Shown here: piece by piece, positions 1 to 9,114 of the stretch
Layout of the letters: the number at the start of each line of letters is the position of its first letter
How positions within the stretch are numbered: the first letter of the stretch is position 1
Origin: JAPPLB01 sp965204095
Lineage (GTDB): Bacteria > Acidobacteriota > Terriglobia > Bryobacterales > UBA6623
Length of the DNA stretch: 64,000 nt
NCBI GenBank assembly: GCA_965204095.1
Contig: OZ241991.1
Coordinates: forward strand, 1,364,001 to 1,428,000
Direction: 5' to 3'
Translations under genes and position numbers: made by a program
Notes under the pieces: model-generated
Seen by the model: only the letters and a program-made list of their open reading frames with translations
The model's database searches: none
What the model was told of the DNA's origin: nothing

Positions 1-22
1 GGTCCTCGTACCGCAACGCTAG

Positions 23-198
23 CCTGCATTTCTCACCACGAGGCGAGGTGAAGTGCGTGAGAGGGCCGTCAGGACGAGGCGCGAGCCGCTTGGCGCGCGC
101 AGGCGTACTTGACAGTACGTCGAGCACGGCAAGCAAGCGCAACGAAGTCCTGGCGGTCCTATCGCGTGCTTCGACCGTCGGGTGGTGAGAAATGCAGG
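23..198 (+). repeat. MITE copy 1 (short subfamily, orientation A)
   Basis: 176-bp element whose ends are inverted repeats, CCTGCATTTCTCACCA at the left and TGGTGAGAAATGCAGG at the right. It is bounded by a perfect 4-bp direct repeat CTAG (19-22 and 199-202), the expected scar of transposition. The interior is GC-rich and self-complementary, including a stem around 110-120 and GTCAGGAC facing GTCCTGGC. It contains no gene; open frames running through it are artefacts of its base composition. Confidence 0.93.
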
Positions 199-202
199 CT
201 AG

Positions 203-948
203 TGAATGTCTTTTACGTTGTGGATCTTCCGGGTTCTTGGCGGGCGCCTGCGTGCGAGCGCGCTGAAATCCCCATTTCCTCCCCCCGAATGATTGCAGGT
301 CGATCCTCGCCGTCAACGGTCCGCTTCGTCGCGTCGAGGGCGCGCCATTGACTGCTCCGGACCGACCGGAAACAACGAACTGGTGTGAGGGAAAAGGGAT
401 GAACCGACAGGCAGGTTGGTCACGGGTAGCGCGATCAAGCATGAACTGGCTTTTTGGTCGCCAGCACTCTTCAATCGCCCTTCGGAGTCCGCTCAGCACT
501 GAGGCCTCCGCCACCCGCGATATTTCGGTCTAAGCTAACCGCACCATCAAATTATCGAAATGTCAAGTAGATATTTGAAATATTTTCAACAGACAACAAA
601 AACGTCCCTTTGGGGGCGGCAGGAAGGGGGGAACCTCTCGTTGCGATTCGAGTCCTGCTCACTCCTGGCGGGGGTTTTCCGCCCTTCCCATCCGGCCCGT
701 CATTTCCACCGCCCGTTTTCAACTGGTCGCCGCGCGTTGTTCCGACAGCAGCGGCCGGCGCCAGGATGATTTGACGACGGCTTGTACGGCCGTGGAGCGA
801 TTCGTGGTTGCGGCTTGGGACGCGCTTTCAGCGGCGGCGGGAGGGTCTCGTCAAAGGGCGCCGTCGATCGCTGGAAACGCACCCGCAACTCGCCGCCCCG
901 GGTGTGCTCAAGGGTCTCCCTTGTCAGAAGGATGCTCTTGCCGATGCT
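203..948. other. Gene-free stretch with an AT-rich island
   Basis: No open frame here has recognisable protein features or a credible ribosome binding site. The one notable feature is an AT-rich island at about 540-600, sharply different from the surrounding GC-rich DNA. It holds the palindrome ATATTTGAAATAT (571-583), which looks like an operator or promoter core, but no gene follows it before the next MITE copy. It may be the remains of a promoter whose gene has been lost. Confidence 0.5.
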
Positions 949-952
949 CTAA

Positions 953-1129
953 CCTGCATTTCTCACCACGCGGCGAGGCGAAGTGCGTGAGAGGGCCGTC
1001 AGGACGAGGCGCGCGCCGCTTGGCGCGCGCAGGCGTACTTGAACCGTACGTTGAGCACGGCAAGCAAGCGCAACGAAGTCATGGCGGTCGTATCGCGTGC
1101 TTCGACCGTCGGGTGGTGAGAAATGCAGG
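953..1129 (+). repeat. MITE copy 2 (short subfamily, orientation A)
   Basis: 177-bp copy with complete terminal inverted repeats and a perfect 4-bp duplication CTAA (949-952 and 1130-1133). The interior hairpin GCGCGCC-GCTT-GGCGCGC is intact. It ends 45 bp upstream of the isochorismatase start, so it forms the upstream boundary of that gene's promoter. Confidence 0.93.
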
Positions 1130-1174
1130 CTAAGCCGGGGCTGCATCGCTCCCCTCATCAGATACAATCGGGCC

Positions 1175-1762
1175 ATGGCGTTCACGAATGGACTCATCCA
1201 TCCCGAGAACACGGCCTTGGTTGTCGTCGACTTGCAGGAGAAGCTGACGCCTGCCATTAGCGGGATCAACGGTGTGCTCGCCAACACGAAAAAGCTTCTT
1301 CACTTGGCGAAGATCCTTACTCTGAAGACCTTGGTTACGACGCAATACCGGAAGGGGCTTGGCGATACGGTATCGGAGATCGCCCAGCTTTTCGAGACAG
1401 AACCCATTGACAAGATCTGCTTCGGCTGCCTTGGAGACGATATCTTCGAGCGGCAACTGAACGCTGCTTTGCCGAACGGAGGAGCAGTCGTTCTTTGCGG
1501 CATCGAAGCACACATTTGTGTCAACCAGACTGCTCTCGGGGCGCTTGCCAAAGGCTACGGCGTACACGTTGTGGCGGACGCCGTCGGCTCGCGTACGGCA
1601 GAGAACCGGCAGATCGGCATCCAACGCATGCGCGACGCGGGCGCGGTGGTCTCCTCCACCGAGATGGCGATTTACGAGTTGTTGGGCGACAGCCGCCGTC
1701 CTGAGTTCAAACAGATGCTGCCTTATCTCAAGCAGGCCGCGGGAAAGCCGGACGGGCACTAG
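1175..1762 (+). CDS. Isochorismatase-like cysteine hydrolase
   Basis: Cysteine hydrolase of the isochorismatase/nicotinamidase superfamily, 195 aa, close in layout to YcaC-type hydrolases whose substrates are often unknown. Asp19 (in VVVDLQEK), Lys80 and Cys115 (in CGIEAHICV) form the expected Asp-Lys-Cys triad, with the cis-peptide region before the nucleophile. No signal peptide, so cytosolic. The ATG at 1175 starts the conserved N-terminal strand; a TACAAT box (1163-1168) sits only 6 nt before it and no Shine-Dalgarno is present, suggesting a leaderless message. The TAG stop is the last part of the CTAG target duplication of MITE copy 3. The precise substrate cannot be read from sequence. 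Confidence 0.9.
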   Translation: MAFTNGLIHPENTALVVVDLQEKLTPAISGINGVLANTKKLLHLAKILTLKTLVTTQYRKGLGDTVSEIAQLFETEPIDKICFGCLGDDIFERQLNAALPNGGAVVLCGIEAHICVNQTALGALAKGYGVHVVADAVGSRTAENRQIGIQRMRDAGAVVSSTEMAIYELLGDSRRPEFKQMLPYLKQAAGKPDGH

Positions 1763-1939
1763 CCTGCATTTCTCACCACGTGGCGAGGCGAAGTGCGTGA
1801 GAGGGCCGTCAGGATGAGGCGCGCGCCGCTTGGCGCGCGCAGGCATACTTGAACAGTACGTTGAGCACGGCAAGCAAGCGCAACGAAGTCCTGGCGGTCG
1901 TATGGCGTGCTTCGGCCGTCGGGTGGTGAGAAATGCAGG
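1763..1939 (+). repeat. MITE copy 3, abutting the isochorismatase stop codon
   Basis: 177-bp orientation-A copy with full terminal inverted repeats. Flanks are CTAG (1759-1762) and TTAG (1940-1943), a duplication with one mismatch. The left CTAG contains the stop codon of the upstream hydrolase gene, so the element landed exactly on a stop codon without altering the protein. Confidence 0.92.
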
Positions 1940-2010
1940 TTAGTAGGCGTCGCTTCAACGGTCTCGCAAGGTTGACGGCGCAAGCAGGTGGATGGCCTCG
2001 GTTCTATTCG

Positions 2011-2058
2011 CCCCCCCCCCCCGACCTGTTGACAAACATGTGTCCGTGATTTAGTAAT
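2011..2058 (+). promoter_or_regulatory. Probable iclR-family gene promoter with 12-C tract
   Basis: TTGACA (2029-2034) is a perfect -35 hexamer. Seventeen to eighteen bases downstream lies TAGTAAT (2052-2058), an acceptable -10. This places the start point about 5 nt before the ATG of the regulator, so the transcript would be nearly leaderless. A run of 12 cytosines (2011-2022) ends 6 bp upstream of the -35; homopolymers of this length are prone to slippage and could alter upstream contacts. Confidence 0.55.
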
Positions 2059-2068
2059 AGCGTTCAGA

Positions 2069-2845
2069 ATGTCGGACACGGAAAGGCCTGACAAGCCGCA
2101 CGCCACCATGGTTGCCCGCGCTCTCCGGATCATGGAGACACTGGACAGTTCCCGGCGCGGCTTGAACATTTCCGAGATCAGCCGCAAGCTGGGCATCCCC
2201 AAGAGCAGCACGCACGTCATCATTCTCACTCTCGAAGAGCTTGACTATGTGAACAAGGCGCCGTCGACGCGCCGCTACTCGCTCGGATTGAAGGCCTACG
2301 GACTCGGCCAAAGGATGATGAAGTCGTTCTCGATGGCCGAGGTCGCGCGGCCGGTGATGCAGAAACTCGTGGATAGCACCGACCTGACGAGCCACCTCGC
2401 TGTGCTCGACAAAGGTCAGGCAGTATGCATTCAAAAGGTCGAGCCGCCCAGTTTGATCCAGTTCGACACCAGGATCGGTCGCAGAATGGATCTTCATTGC
2501 AGCGGCGTCGGAAAGGTGATTCTCGCCCACAGCGGGGACGATCTGCTGCAGGATTTCCTATCCAAGAAGGTCTTTATTCGGCACACGCGCAAGACGATCA
2601 GTTCGTCGCAAGCCCTGGAGCGGGAAACCATGAAGATTCGCCGGCAGCGATACGCGCTGGATGATCAGGAAGAGGAGTTGGAAGTCCGCTGTGTGGCCGT
2701 TCCGGTCTTCAACCGGCTTCACGAGTTCTCCGGAGCCCTCAGCGTTACCGGAACGACAGGTCAAATCCCAATCAGCCGCATCAAGTCTCTCGTCAAGGTT
2801 CTCAAGCAAAGCTCCTCCGATATCTTCGACGTTCCCATCCTCTGA
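2069..2845 (+). CDS. IclR-family transcriptional regulator
   Basis: 258-aa regulator. Residues about 14-75 form the winged helix-turn-helix typical of IclR (ARALRIMETLD...LNISEISRKLGIPKSSTHVIILTLEELDYV). Residues about 85-250 form the GAF-like effector-binding domain. IclR proteins usually control adjacent catabolic genes and often themselves; the nearby hydrolase or the minus-strand DUF3604 gene could be targets, but no operator has been identified. The start ATG directly follows a strong promoter with no room for a Shine-Dalgarno. The stop codon TGA lies in the CTGA flank of MITE copy 4, so the 3' end abuts that element. Confidence 0.93.
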   Translation: MSDTERPDKPHATMVARALRIMETLDSSRRGLNISEISRKLGIPKSSTHVIILTLEELDYVNKAPSTRRYSLGLKAYGLGQRMMKSFSMAEVARPVMQKLVDSTDLTSHLAVLDKGQAVCIQKVEPPSLIQFDTRIGRRMDLHCSGVGKVILAHSGDDLLQDFLSKKVFIRHTRKTISSSQALERETMKIRRQRYALDDQEEELEVRCVAVPVFNRLHEFSGALSVTGTTGQIPISRIKSLVKVLKQSSSDIFDVPIL

Positions 2846-3118
2846 CCTGTATTTCTCACCACGTGGCGAGGCGAAGTGCGTGAGAGGGCCGTCAGGACGA
2901 GGTGCAACCCGGGCGGAGGAAAAAGGCGCGCGCAGGCGTACTTGCCGAATCGCTTCCTTCACCCCTCGGGTCAAGAAACACGGCCTTTAGCGTTCACAGG
3001 CCGTCGGACATTTCTTCTGGAGCGAACCAAGCCTCACCGAATGCTTTTCACGAGACACGAATCACGAATCACGGCCTTTTATCGCGTGCTTCAACCGTCG
3101 GGTGGTGAGAAAGGCAGG
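2846..3118 (+). repeat. MITE copy 4, chimeric 273-bp version
   Basis: Both termini are present (left CCTGTATTTCTCACCAC, right end with AAGGCAGG). Flanks are CTGA and CTAA, a degenerate duplication. The central part, from the GCGTACTTG stem on, is replaced by about 150 bp of unrelated sequence that includes CACGAGACACGAATCACG heptamer repeats, the same motif that fills 9303-10350. The left flank carries the stop codon of the IclR gene. Confidence 0.85.
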
Positions 3119-3221
3119 CTAAGCGGCACCAGGTCGTTCGGAGTGCCGGACGAGCCTTCGCGGACAGCGGCTTGGGCGCTGTTTCGTGAGTTCCACGCCG
3201 TGCCGGCTACAGAGCTGTCCT

Positions 3222-5444
3222 TCAGAAATGGACCGGCTGAGCGAGAGCGCCGTTGCCTGCCGAATCGAACGCGGCGAAACGCACCCACTTCTTCCCTTTG
3301 GTGCGAATCGGTATCCGGAAGCGCTTGCTGGAGTGCGGAGCCAGATCAGTGGTCGAGATGATCCGGCGGCTGACCGTCTTGCCGTCACCCCAAACGACTT
3401 CCACGAAGTCGAGGGGGAACGTCCATTCGACTTGGGCCGAAATGGTTCTGTCGTCGCCGGACCCTTCCACTGCGTATTCACTAATGAGGACCTCGCCGCT
3501 CGTCACGAAGAAGTCACCGGCGCGCATGGCGCTCGTGATCGGGCTCCAGTCCTCATTGAAACGCGGCAGCGGGTCGACCTTGATGTAGTTGACGAGCAGC
3601 TCGCCATAGATCTCGTCTTCGGGAAACTTCATGTAGGTGTCACCCTCGGATACGAGATATTTCGGGCCGGACCAGTTATTCATGTCATCGAGCACGCCGA
3701 TGCAGCGGGACTCGCAGATACGCTTCTCGGAGAGGTCGACGGGCAGTGACTGGTAAGCGCCGCCGAGGTAGCGGTCGCTATTGAAGTGAGCCGTCTCGCG
3801 GATGGCGTCGGGATAGGGCGTCGAACCCTTCGTGCGCGGATGAGCTTGCCAGATGAGTCCCTGCTCGAGCTCGAGGAGTTCCAGCATATCCTTCGCGGAA
3901 CCGGTGCGATATACCTTGCCGAACTTCGGATGGTCCTCGACGAACGGCTGACCGGCTAGCCGGACTTTTGTCCAATACACGGGCTTGGGGAAGACAGCCG
4001 TGTAATGTCCACCGATATGCGCGTTCGGCTCTTCACCGGGCATGAGCAGAAATTCGCGGTCGGAGTGGCGGGCGCAGGCCTTGAAATAACTATCGAGATC
4101 GTTGTAGCGAATGTCGCCGGAGTCGTCCGGGGAGCCATCTCCGTGGAAATCGCTCATCATCGCGATGTTGATGCCGAGAGCGCGGAACGCGGGCAACCAC
4201 GGCGGCCGAAAATCAAGGGTTCCCGCGTCCAGTAACTGCTCGGCAAAATGCGTGTGGAAGTGGCTGACCGCCACTTGATAACCCTTGAGGGGCTTGAATT
4301 GGTCGTTGTGGGTAAAAGCCAGCACGGCTCGCTGCGTCTCCTCCCAGGCGGCAGGGCTCAGATAGAAATAGGCCGCCATGCGCTGCCAGGTGCCCGGGGG
4401 GGCGTTGTACATGGCGAAGTTCCCGAGCGCGAAGCGCCTGGACTGGTTCAACCGCTTTCCCCATAGCTCATCCGAGACGCCATAGGGCCGGAACATCTCT
4501 TCGTAGTCGCCATGGCGAACACCGGCCGAGAACGATCCCTCGTCGTCCATGCGGTACCAGACGTAGCCGAGGTTCAACTCGATCTCGCGCGCCCAGAAAA
4601 ACTTGTGCGACGGAGGGAAGAATGCAAGGGTGCCGTTGGGTGTTTCGATGAGACCGAGGCGATTGCGCGCACGCAATGCCACTGGACCTTCGTTGACCGT
4701 GCCGCCAAACTCGTACTTCTGCCAGGCGCGCGACACATCCCGCCAGCGGACGCGGCTGCCCTCCGTTGAAAAGCCCTTCAGCCCGGCGCGGTATTTGTAG
4801 GCAACGGATGGCTCGTCTGTTTTTGCGATCACTTCTTGACGGATGAGATTCGTGCCGCGGTAGACGGTGTACTGCAGGCGCCCCGAGAAGATGCCCATCG
4901 AAAGGCCGGGAAATGAAACCTCGATGCGCGCGCCGTCCGTTTTTACCTTGCAACTCGTAGCGTTGTAAGTGGCGGGGGAGCGGCGAATTTCATCTTCACG
5001 TCGGGGCAGGTCGGTGTTGACGCCTTCGAGCCCCGGAACGCGGAGAGGCGCATCCCAAAAGACTTTCCACTTTTCTTTCTCGATCACAGCGGGAGTGATT
5101 GGCTGCCCCAGGTCCCGGATAGGGTTCAGTTGCTGGTGCGAGATACGACGCACACCGCTGGTAACAAGAAAATCCGGCTTGAGGTCGGTAGCGACGGGCT
5201 TCCAGGACCAATCGGGACCGCGAACGGCCATCTGACGAATGACAGGCTGTGTGCCATCAATCCCGAAGTCGAGCCGCAGGCTGGAGCCGCGCTCGCCCGT
5301 CCAGTGGACAGTAAGCGTATCGTTGTCGAGTTTTGCCTGAAGCCCTTGCTGCTCCTGATAGGAGCTCATGTCGCAGTTGAGGACGGCGCTCCCGGAGCTC
5401 AGTGGAAGAAGGAAGAGAACGAGGGTGACAAGTGTTTGGCGCAT
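3222..5444 (-). CDS. Secreted DUF3604-type putative metallohydrolase
   Basis: 740 aa, beginning with a signal peptide (MRQTLVTLVLFLLPLSSGSA). The N-terminal half is beta-rich. The C-terminal half carries PHP-like metal-ligand motifs in order: SHFHTHF (about 393), MSDFHGDG (about 428), MPGEEPNAHIGGHY (about 467) and WQAHPRTK (about 529). This matches the DUF3604/CehA-like class of periplasmic proteins of unknown substrate. The ATG at 5444 is chosen because the open frame upstream runs into MITE copy 5, whose translation is not protein-like. A second DUF3604 gene lies at 40044-43010. Function beyond putative metal-dependent hydrolase is unknown. Confidence 0.8.
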   Translation of the reverse strand: MRQTLVTLVLFLLPLSSGSAVLNCDMSSYQEQQGLQAKLDNDTLTVHWTGERGSSLRLDFGIDGTQPVIRQMAVRGPDWSWKPVATDLKPDFLVTSGVRRISHQQLNPIRDLGQPITPAVIEKEKWKVFWDAPLRVPGLEGVNTDLPRREDEIRRSPATYNATSCKVKTDGARIEVSFPGLSMGIFSGRLQYTVYRGTNLIRQEVIAKTDEPSVAYKYRAGLKGFSTEGSRVRWRDVSRAWQKYEFGGTVNEGPVALRARNRLGLIETPNGTLAFFPPSHKFFWAREIELNLGYVWYRMDDEGSFSAGVRHGDYEEMFRPYGVSDELWGKRLNQSRRFALGNFAMYNAPPGTWQRMAAYFYLSPAAWEETQRAVLAFTHNDQFKPLKGYQVAVSHFHTHFAEQLLDAGTLDFRPPWLPAFRALGINIAMMSDFHGDGSPDDSGDIRYNDLDSYFKACARHSDREFLLMPGEEPNAHIGGHYTAVFPKPVYWTKVRLAGQPFVEDHPKFGKVYRTGSAKDMLELLELEQGLIWQAHPRTKGSTPYPDAIRETAHFNSDRYLGGAYQSLPVDLSEKRICESRCIGVLDDMNNWSGPKYLVSEGDTYMKFPEDEIYGELLVNYIKVDPLPRFNEDWSPITSAMRAGDFFVTSGEVLISEYAVEGSGDDRTISAQVEWTFPLDFVEVVWGDGKTVSRRIISTTDLAPHSSKRFRIPIRTKGKKWVRFAAFDSAGNGALAQPVHF

Positions 5445-5582
5445 GGCGGTTCGGAGCCCGGCGAGGTGCCGGCTTACCCGGTTTAGCTTGTGGCAATAGG
5501 ATAGAACGAAAAAGACGGAACCTGCTTTGCGCTCCCGAACTGCCCGACGGTTCTGTCGGCATCTCAGCAAACGCGATATTAA

Positions 5583-5759
5583 CCTGCATTTCTCACCACG
5601 CGGCGAGGCGAAGTGCGTGAGAGGGCCGTCAGGACGAGGCGCGAGCCGCTTGGCGCGCGCAGGCGTACTTGAACCGTACGTTGAGCACGGCAAGCAAGCG
5701 CAACGAAGTCCTGGCGCTCGTATCGTGTGCTTCGACCGTCGGGTGGTGAGAAATGCAGG
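5583..5759 (+). repeat. MITE copy 5 (short subfamily, orientation A)
   Basis: 177-bp copy with intact terminal inverted repeats and a perfect TTAA duplication (5579-5582 and 5760-5763). It lies between the start of the minus-strand DUF3604 gene and the stop of the minus-strand carbamoyltransferase gene. The TTAA flank, against CTAG and CTAA elsewhere, helps define the YTAR target rule. Confidence 0.93.
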
Positions 5760-5857
5760 TTAAATGCGGACGCGTTGTTTGGGCGAAGCCGGCAGATCCG
5801 GTCGAGAACCTTGGGGGAATAACAGGACCAGGAGGGAAGAAGAGGGGAGCGCCACTC

Positions 5858-7435
5858 CTATTTCTCAAGCAGGAAGTTGCCGGCGATCATGGTGTCTATG
5901 CCGGAGGAGTAAAAGCTGCGGACAGCGGCTCGGGGATCGTTGACAAGGCGTTCTCCGAAGAGGTTGAAGGATGTGTTGTAGAGCACAGGCAGTCCGCTGA
6001 CTCGGCCGGCGGCTTGCAGGAGTTCCCAACAGAGCGGGTTTTCGGCCCGGCGGACGGTATGAACGCGGATGCGGTCGCCACCGAGCAGAGCGGCCTCGAA
6101 CGTCTTGCGATGTTTCTGCTTGACGCGGCTGACCGAGGCGAGGAATCGCGCGCTTTCGGTGCAATCGAAGTAGTCGGACGCCAGTTCCTCGGGGACCGAC
6201 GCAGCAAACTTGCGGAAGAGCTCACGGCGCTTGATGTAGACGTTGAGGTTCTCGGTGGAATAGGGATTGAGCGGGGAGGCGAAGATGCTGCGATTGCCGA
6301 GGGCGCGCGAGCCGAACTCCATGCGGCCTTGGAACCAGGCGACGATCTGGTTGTCGTTGAGGCGGCCCACGGCGGTGTCGACGACGGCCTCGTCGGTGGT
6401 GAGGTAGCTGAAACGGAGCTTGCAGTTTTCGAGGACTTGCTTGATCTCTTCCCGGTCATAGCAGGGGCCCAGGAAGAGATTGTCAAGCGGATGGCGCTGA
6501 GTGTTTCGGCAGGTTTGATGCCAGGCATAGAAAGCGCAGCCGAGGCTGGTGCCGGCGTTGCCGGCGGCCGGTTGGACCCAGACGTTCTTGTAGCGGCCGG
6601 ACGTTTCGAGAGCTGAAACGAGCGGCGCGTTGAGCATGAGGCCGCCGGCCAGACAGAGGTTCTCGCCCTCGCCGGCGAAGCGAACGACGATGTCTTCGAC
6701 AGCACTCTGGACGCTGGCCGCGATGTCGCGGCGTTCCTGCTCGGAGAGTTTCGCCCCGTATTCAAGCCCGAGCCTCGCATAGAAGCGATCACTGAATCCG
6801 CCTGCGGTGGGGCGCGAAGTATCGAAGAAACCTTGGTTCAAGACCGGCCGTGGGGTACTCCCGGCGCCGAGGATTTCCAGGAACATGTCGCGGAAACGCG
6901 GCTCGCCGGCGGCGCCCATCCACTGGACTTTGTGCTCTTCGGCCCCGATGCGATAGCCGAGCAATTCCGTGATGCGGCTGTAAAAACCGGCGGGAGAGTC
7001 CGGTGCATAGAGTTCTTCGACCGCCTCCAAGCGTGTTCCTGCGGCCTCCCATAGAGCGCCGCAACGCATGTCTCCGACCCGGTCGAGCGTGACGACGCGC
7101 GCTTTTTCGAAGGGCGAAGGGTAGAAGGCGCTGGCGGCGTGCGCGATATGGTGGTCAACGATGACCAGCCGGCTTCGGGGAAACTGTGTCTTGAGGCGAA
7201 GGTGCTGGGAGGAATCGGAACCGCCTCCCATGGGCCGCGCGATGGCGACGCAATCGACATCATTTCGGGACGCCGAAACGACGTGGAGGCAAGCGTCGAC
7301 GGCTCTTTCGGGAAGCCCCCCTGGGTGAGCTTGGCGGCGTAGTTTGTCCTCCTCCATGGCGGCAACAAGTCGGCCGTCCTTGAGCAGAGCGGCCGCGCCG
7401 TCATGCAGCCAGCCACCGATTCCGAGTATCAGCAT
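5858..7435 (-). CDS. NodU/CmcH-type carbamoyltransferase
   Basis: 525-aa member of the family that transfers carbamoyl groups from carbamoyl phosphate, via carbamoyl-AMP, to hydroxyls of sugars or small metabolites (NodU, CmcH, TobZ). An ASKHA-fold domain starts at the N-terminus (LILGIGGWLHDGAAAL). DHHIAHAASAF near residue 95 carries the metal-binding histidines. LCLAGGLMLN lies near 255, and the C-terminal carbamoyl-AMP domain carries MEFGSRALGNRSI near 370. The ATG at 7435 overlaps the gltX stop by one base (TGATG), so translation is probably coupled. No nodulation or antibiotic genes are nearby; the acceptor is unknown. Confidence 0.88.
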   Translation of the reverse strand: MLILGIGGWLHDGAAALLKDGRLVAAMEEDKLRRQAHPGGLPERAVDACLHVVSASRNDVDCVAIARPMGGGSDSSQHLRLKTQFPRSRLVIVDHHIAHAASAFYPSPFEKARVVTLDRVGDMRCGALWEAAGTRLEAVEELYAPDSPAGFYSRITELLGYRIGAEEHKVQWMGAAGEPRFRDMFLEILGAGSTPRPVLNQGFFDTSRPTAGGFSDRFYARLGLEYGAKLSEQERRDIAASVQSAVEDIVVRFAGEGENLCLAGGLMLNAPLVSALETSGRYKNVWVQPAAGNAGTSLGCAFYAWHQTCRNTQRHPLDNLFLGPCYDREEIKQVLENCKLRFSYLTTDEAVVDTAVGRLNDNQIVAWFQGRMEFGSRALGNRSIFASPLNPYSTENLNVYIKRRELFRKFAASVPEELASDYFDCTESARFLASVSRVKQKHRKTFEAALLGGDRIRVHTVRRAENPLCWELLQAAGRVSGLPVLYNTSFNLFGERLVNDPRAAVRSFYSSGIDTMIAGNFLLEK

Positions 7436-8874
7436 CAAACCTTCCGCAACCGATCGATGACACAGTCGCGTCCGAGGATAGTGAAAATTGCGAATGCGCT
7501 AGGCCCGACGGACTGCCCGCTCAGCGCCGCGCGAGCACCGTTGATCATCAGTCCGGCTTTCATGCCCCGCTCTTCAGCCAAACTGCGAAGGGTGGTCTCG
7601 ACGGACTCGCTGGTGAAGTCGTTCAAGGTTGCGAGACGATCGGCGAGTGCGCGAAGGGATTCACGGACACCCTCTTTGTTGAGGTTCTTTTCGGCCTTGA
7701 TGTCGGTCGGGAACGTGTCGTTGAAATAAGCCGCGCCGCGCTCCGTGAAGTCCTTGAGGGTATTGAAGCGTGAACGGATGAGATCGACCGTGGATTCGAG
7801 CGAGGCCTTCCGGCCGGCTTCGTATTGGGGACGCCACCAGCCGGCCTCGCGGAGTTCGATTTCAACATGGGGAAGCAAATCTCTCACGGGCAAGCTGCGC
7901 AACTGTTGGCCATTGATCCAGAGCGCTTTGGGGTCGGCCCAGCTCTGCTCGGAGTCTTCGTCAAACGTAACGACGGCGTTGGTGCGGTTGACGCTTTCCA
8001 GTTTGAACAGCTCGATCAACTCGTTGCGGGTGAGCAGTTCTTGATTGTCTTTCGGCGACCAGCCAAGCAGGCACAGGTAGTTGATGATGCCTTGAGGCAG
8101 AAAGCCGTGATCGCGGTAGTTCGTGACGCTGACGATTTCGCCATGCCTGCGCTTGGAGAGTTTCGAACCGTCAGGGCCGAGCAGCAGCGGCAGATGGGCG
8201 AACTCGGGCGGATTCCCGCCCAGCGCCTCGAACAACAGAATGTGCTTGAAGGTGTTGGTGAGGTGGTCCTGGCCGCGGATGACGTGCGTAATGCCGAGGT
8301 CCGAGTCGTCGACGCTGGAGGCGAGGTGATAGGTCGGCGAGCCATTGCTCCGGAGCAGGGCGAAGTCCTCGATGTCGGCGATCTTGCGAGACTGTTCGCC
8401 GAACACGTGATCGTGGAAGGTGACGGTACGGTCGGTCCCGTGGGCCACGCGGAAACGGATGACGAACGGCTCGCCGGCGCTGGCTCGGCGCTCGCTTTCA
8501 TCCTGTGTCAGTTCCCGCATGGCGGGGTTGGCGAGACGTACTTCGGCGGCATCCTTGGCTTCGGGCAAAGCGCTTTGCCGGGTGAAGTCGCGATAGGCAA
8601 GTCCTTTGGCGAGAAGAGCTTCGGCGGCCTCGACGTGCTTCGTGCGGCGCTCGGACTGATAGTGTTGCTCGTCCCAGGGCAGTTCGAGCCAGCGCAGGCC
8701 GTCGATGATGGATTGGAGAGCTTCGTCAGTGCTGCGCTCGCGGTCGGTGTCGTCGATCCGGAGGACCACCTTCCCGCCGTGCTGACGAGCGAAGAGCCAG
8801 TTGAAGATGTAAGTGCGAGCCCCGCCAATGTGCAAGAACCCCGTTGGGGATGGCGCAAAGCGAACGCGTGTCAT
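7435..8874 (-). CDS. gltX: Glutamyl-tRNA synthetase
   Basis: Class I aminoacyl-tRNA synthetase charging tRNA-Glu, 479 aa, normal for the family. The HIGH-type signature is at residues 10-20 (PSPTGFLHIGGAR) and the KMSKS-type signature is GSKLSKRRHGE near 240. The C-terminal helical anticodon-binding region is complete. The ATG at 8874 starts the canonical MTRVRFAPSP; a TTG one codon upstream is ignored. It heads a two-gene unit with the carbamoyltransferase, an unusual partner. Whether the enzyme is discriminating cannot be decided here. Confidence 0.96.
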   Translation of the reverse strand: MTRVRFAPSPTGFLHIGGARTYIFNWLFARQHGGKVVLRIDDTDRERSTDEALQSIIDGLRWLELPWDEQHYQSERRTKHVEAAEALLAKGLAYRDFTRQSALPEAKDAAEVRLANPAMRELTQDESERRASAGEPFVIRFRVAHGTDRTVTFHDHVFGEQSRKIADIEDFALLRSNGSPTYHLASSVDDSDLGITHVIRGQDHLTNTFKHILLFEALGGNPPEFAHLPLLLGPDGSKLSKRRHGEIVSVTNYRDHGFLPQGIINYLCLLGWSPKDNQELLTRNELIELFKLESVNRTNAVVTFDEDSEQSWADPKALWINGQQLRSLPVRDLLPHVEIELREAGWWRPQYEAGRKASLESTVDLIRSRFNTLKDFTERGAAYFNDTFPTDIKAEKNLNKEGVRESLRALADRLATLNDFTSESVETTLRSLAEERGMKAGLMINGARAALSGQSVGPSAFAIFTILGRDCVIDRLRKV

Positions 8875-9114
8875 CAAGAGTCGGAGGAGAAACGCCGGGG
8901 TTCAGGCAGGAAGCGGATGTTGTGGATTCGCCCGCCGTGTTCGAGGGCTCAGTATAGCAATCGAGGTCAGATTGCCCCGGATGTGGCGTCTTGCTCCGGG
9001 GCCGGTCAGCCTTTACGGGCAGGTCGACAAGTCTGTGAAAGCACATGACAGGAGTGACTTGACGGTCCGTGGTGAAATCCCGTGTAGCACCGGCAGCGGG
9101 GCTCTTGCCATTAG

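Noticed and set aside
642..660. TTCGAGTCC resembling a tRNA T-loop
   Set aside because: The bases around it do not pair into a T-stem, and no acceptor or anticodon arm can be placed upstream.
953..1133. Open frames through MITE copies (proline/arginine-rich peptides ending in VVRNAG or similar)
   Set aside because: They recur identically wherever the repeat occurs and extend real genes artificially; codon use follows the hairpins.
5896..6792. 298-codon Ser/Ala/Pro-rich frame overlapping the carbamoyltransferase
   Set aside because: Shadow frame of the same strand region with low-complexity composition.
7825..9048. 407-codon open frame antisense to gltX
   Set aside because: GC-rich shadow frame; gltX on the other strand is complete and has all signatures.
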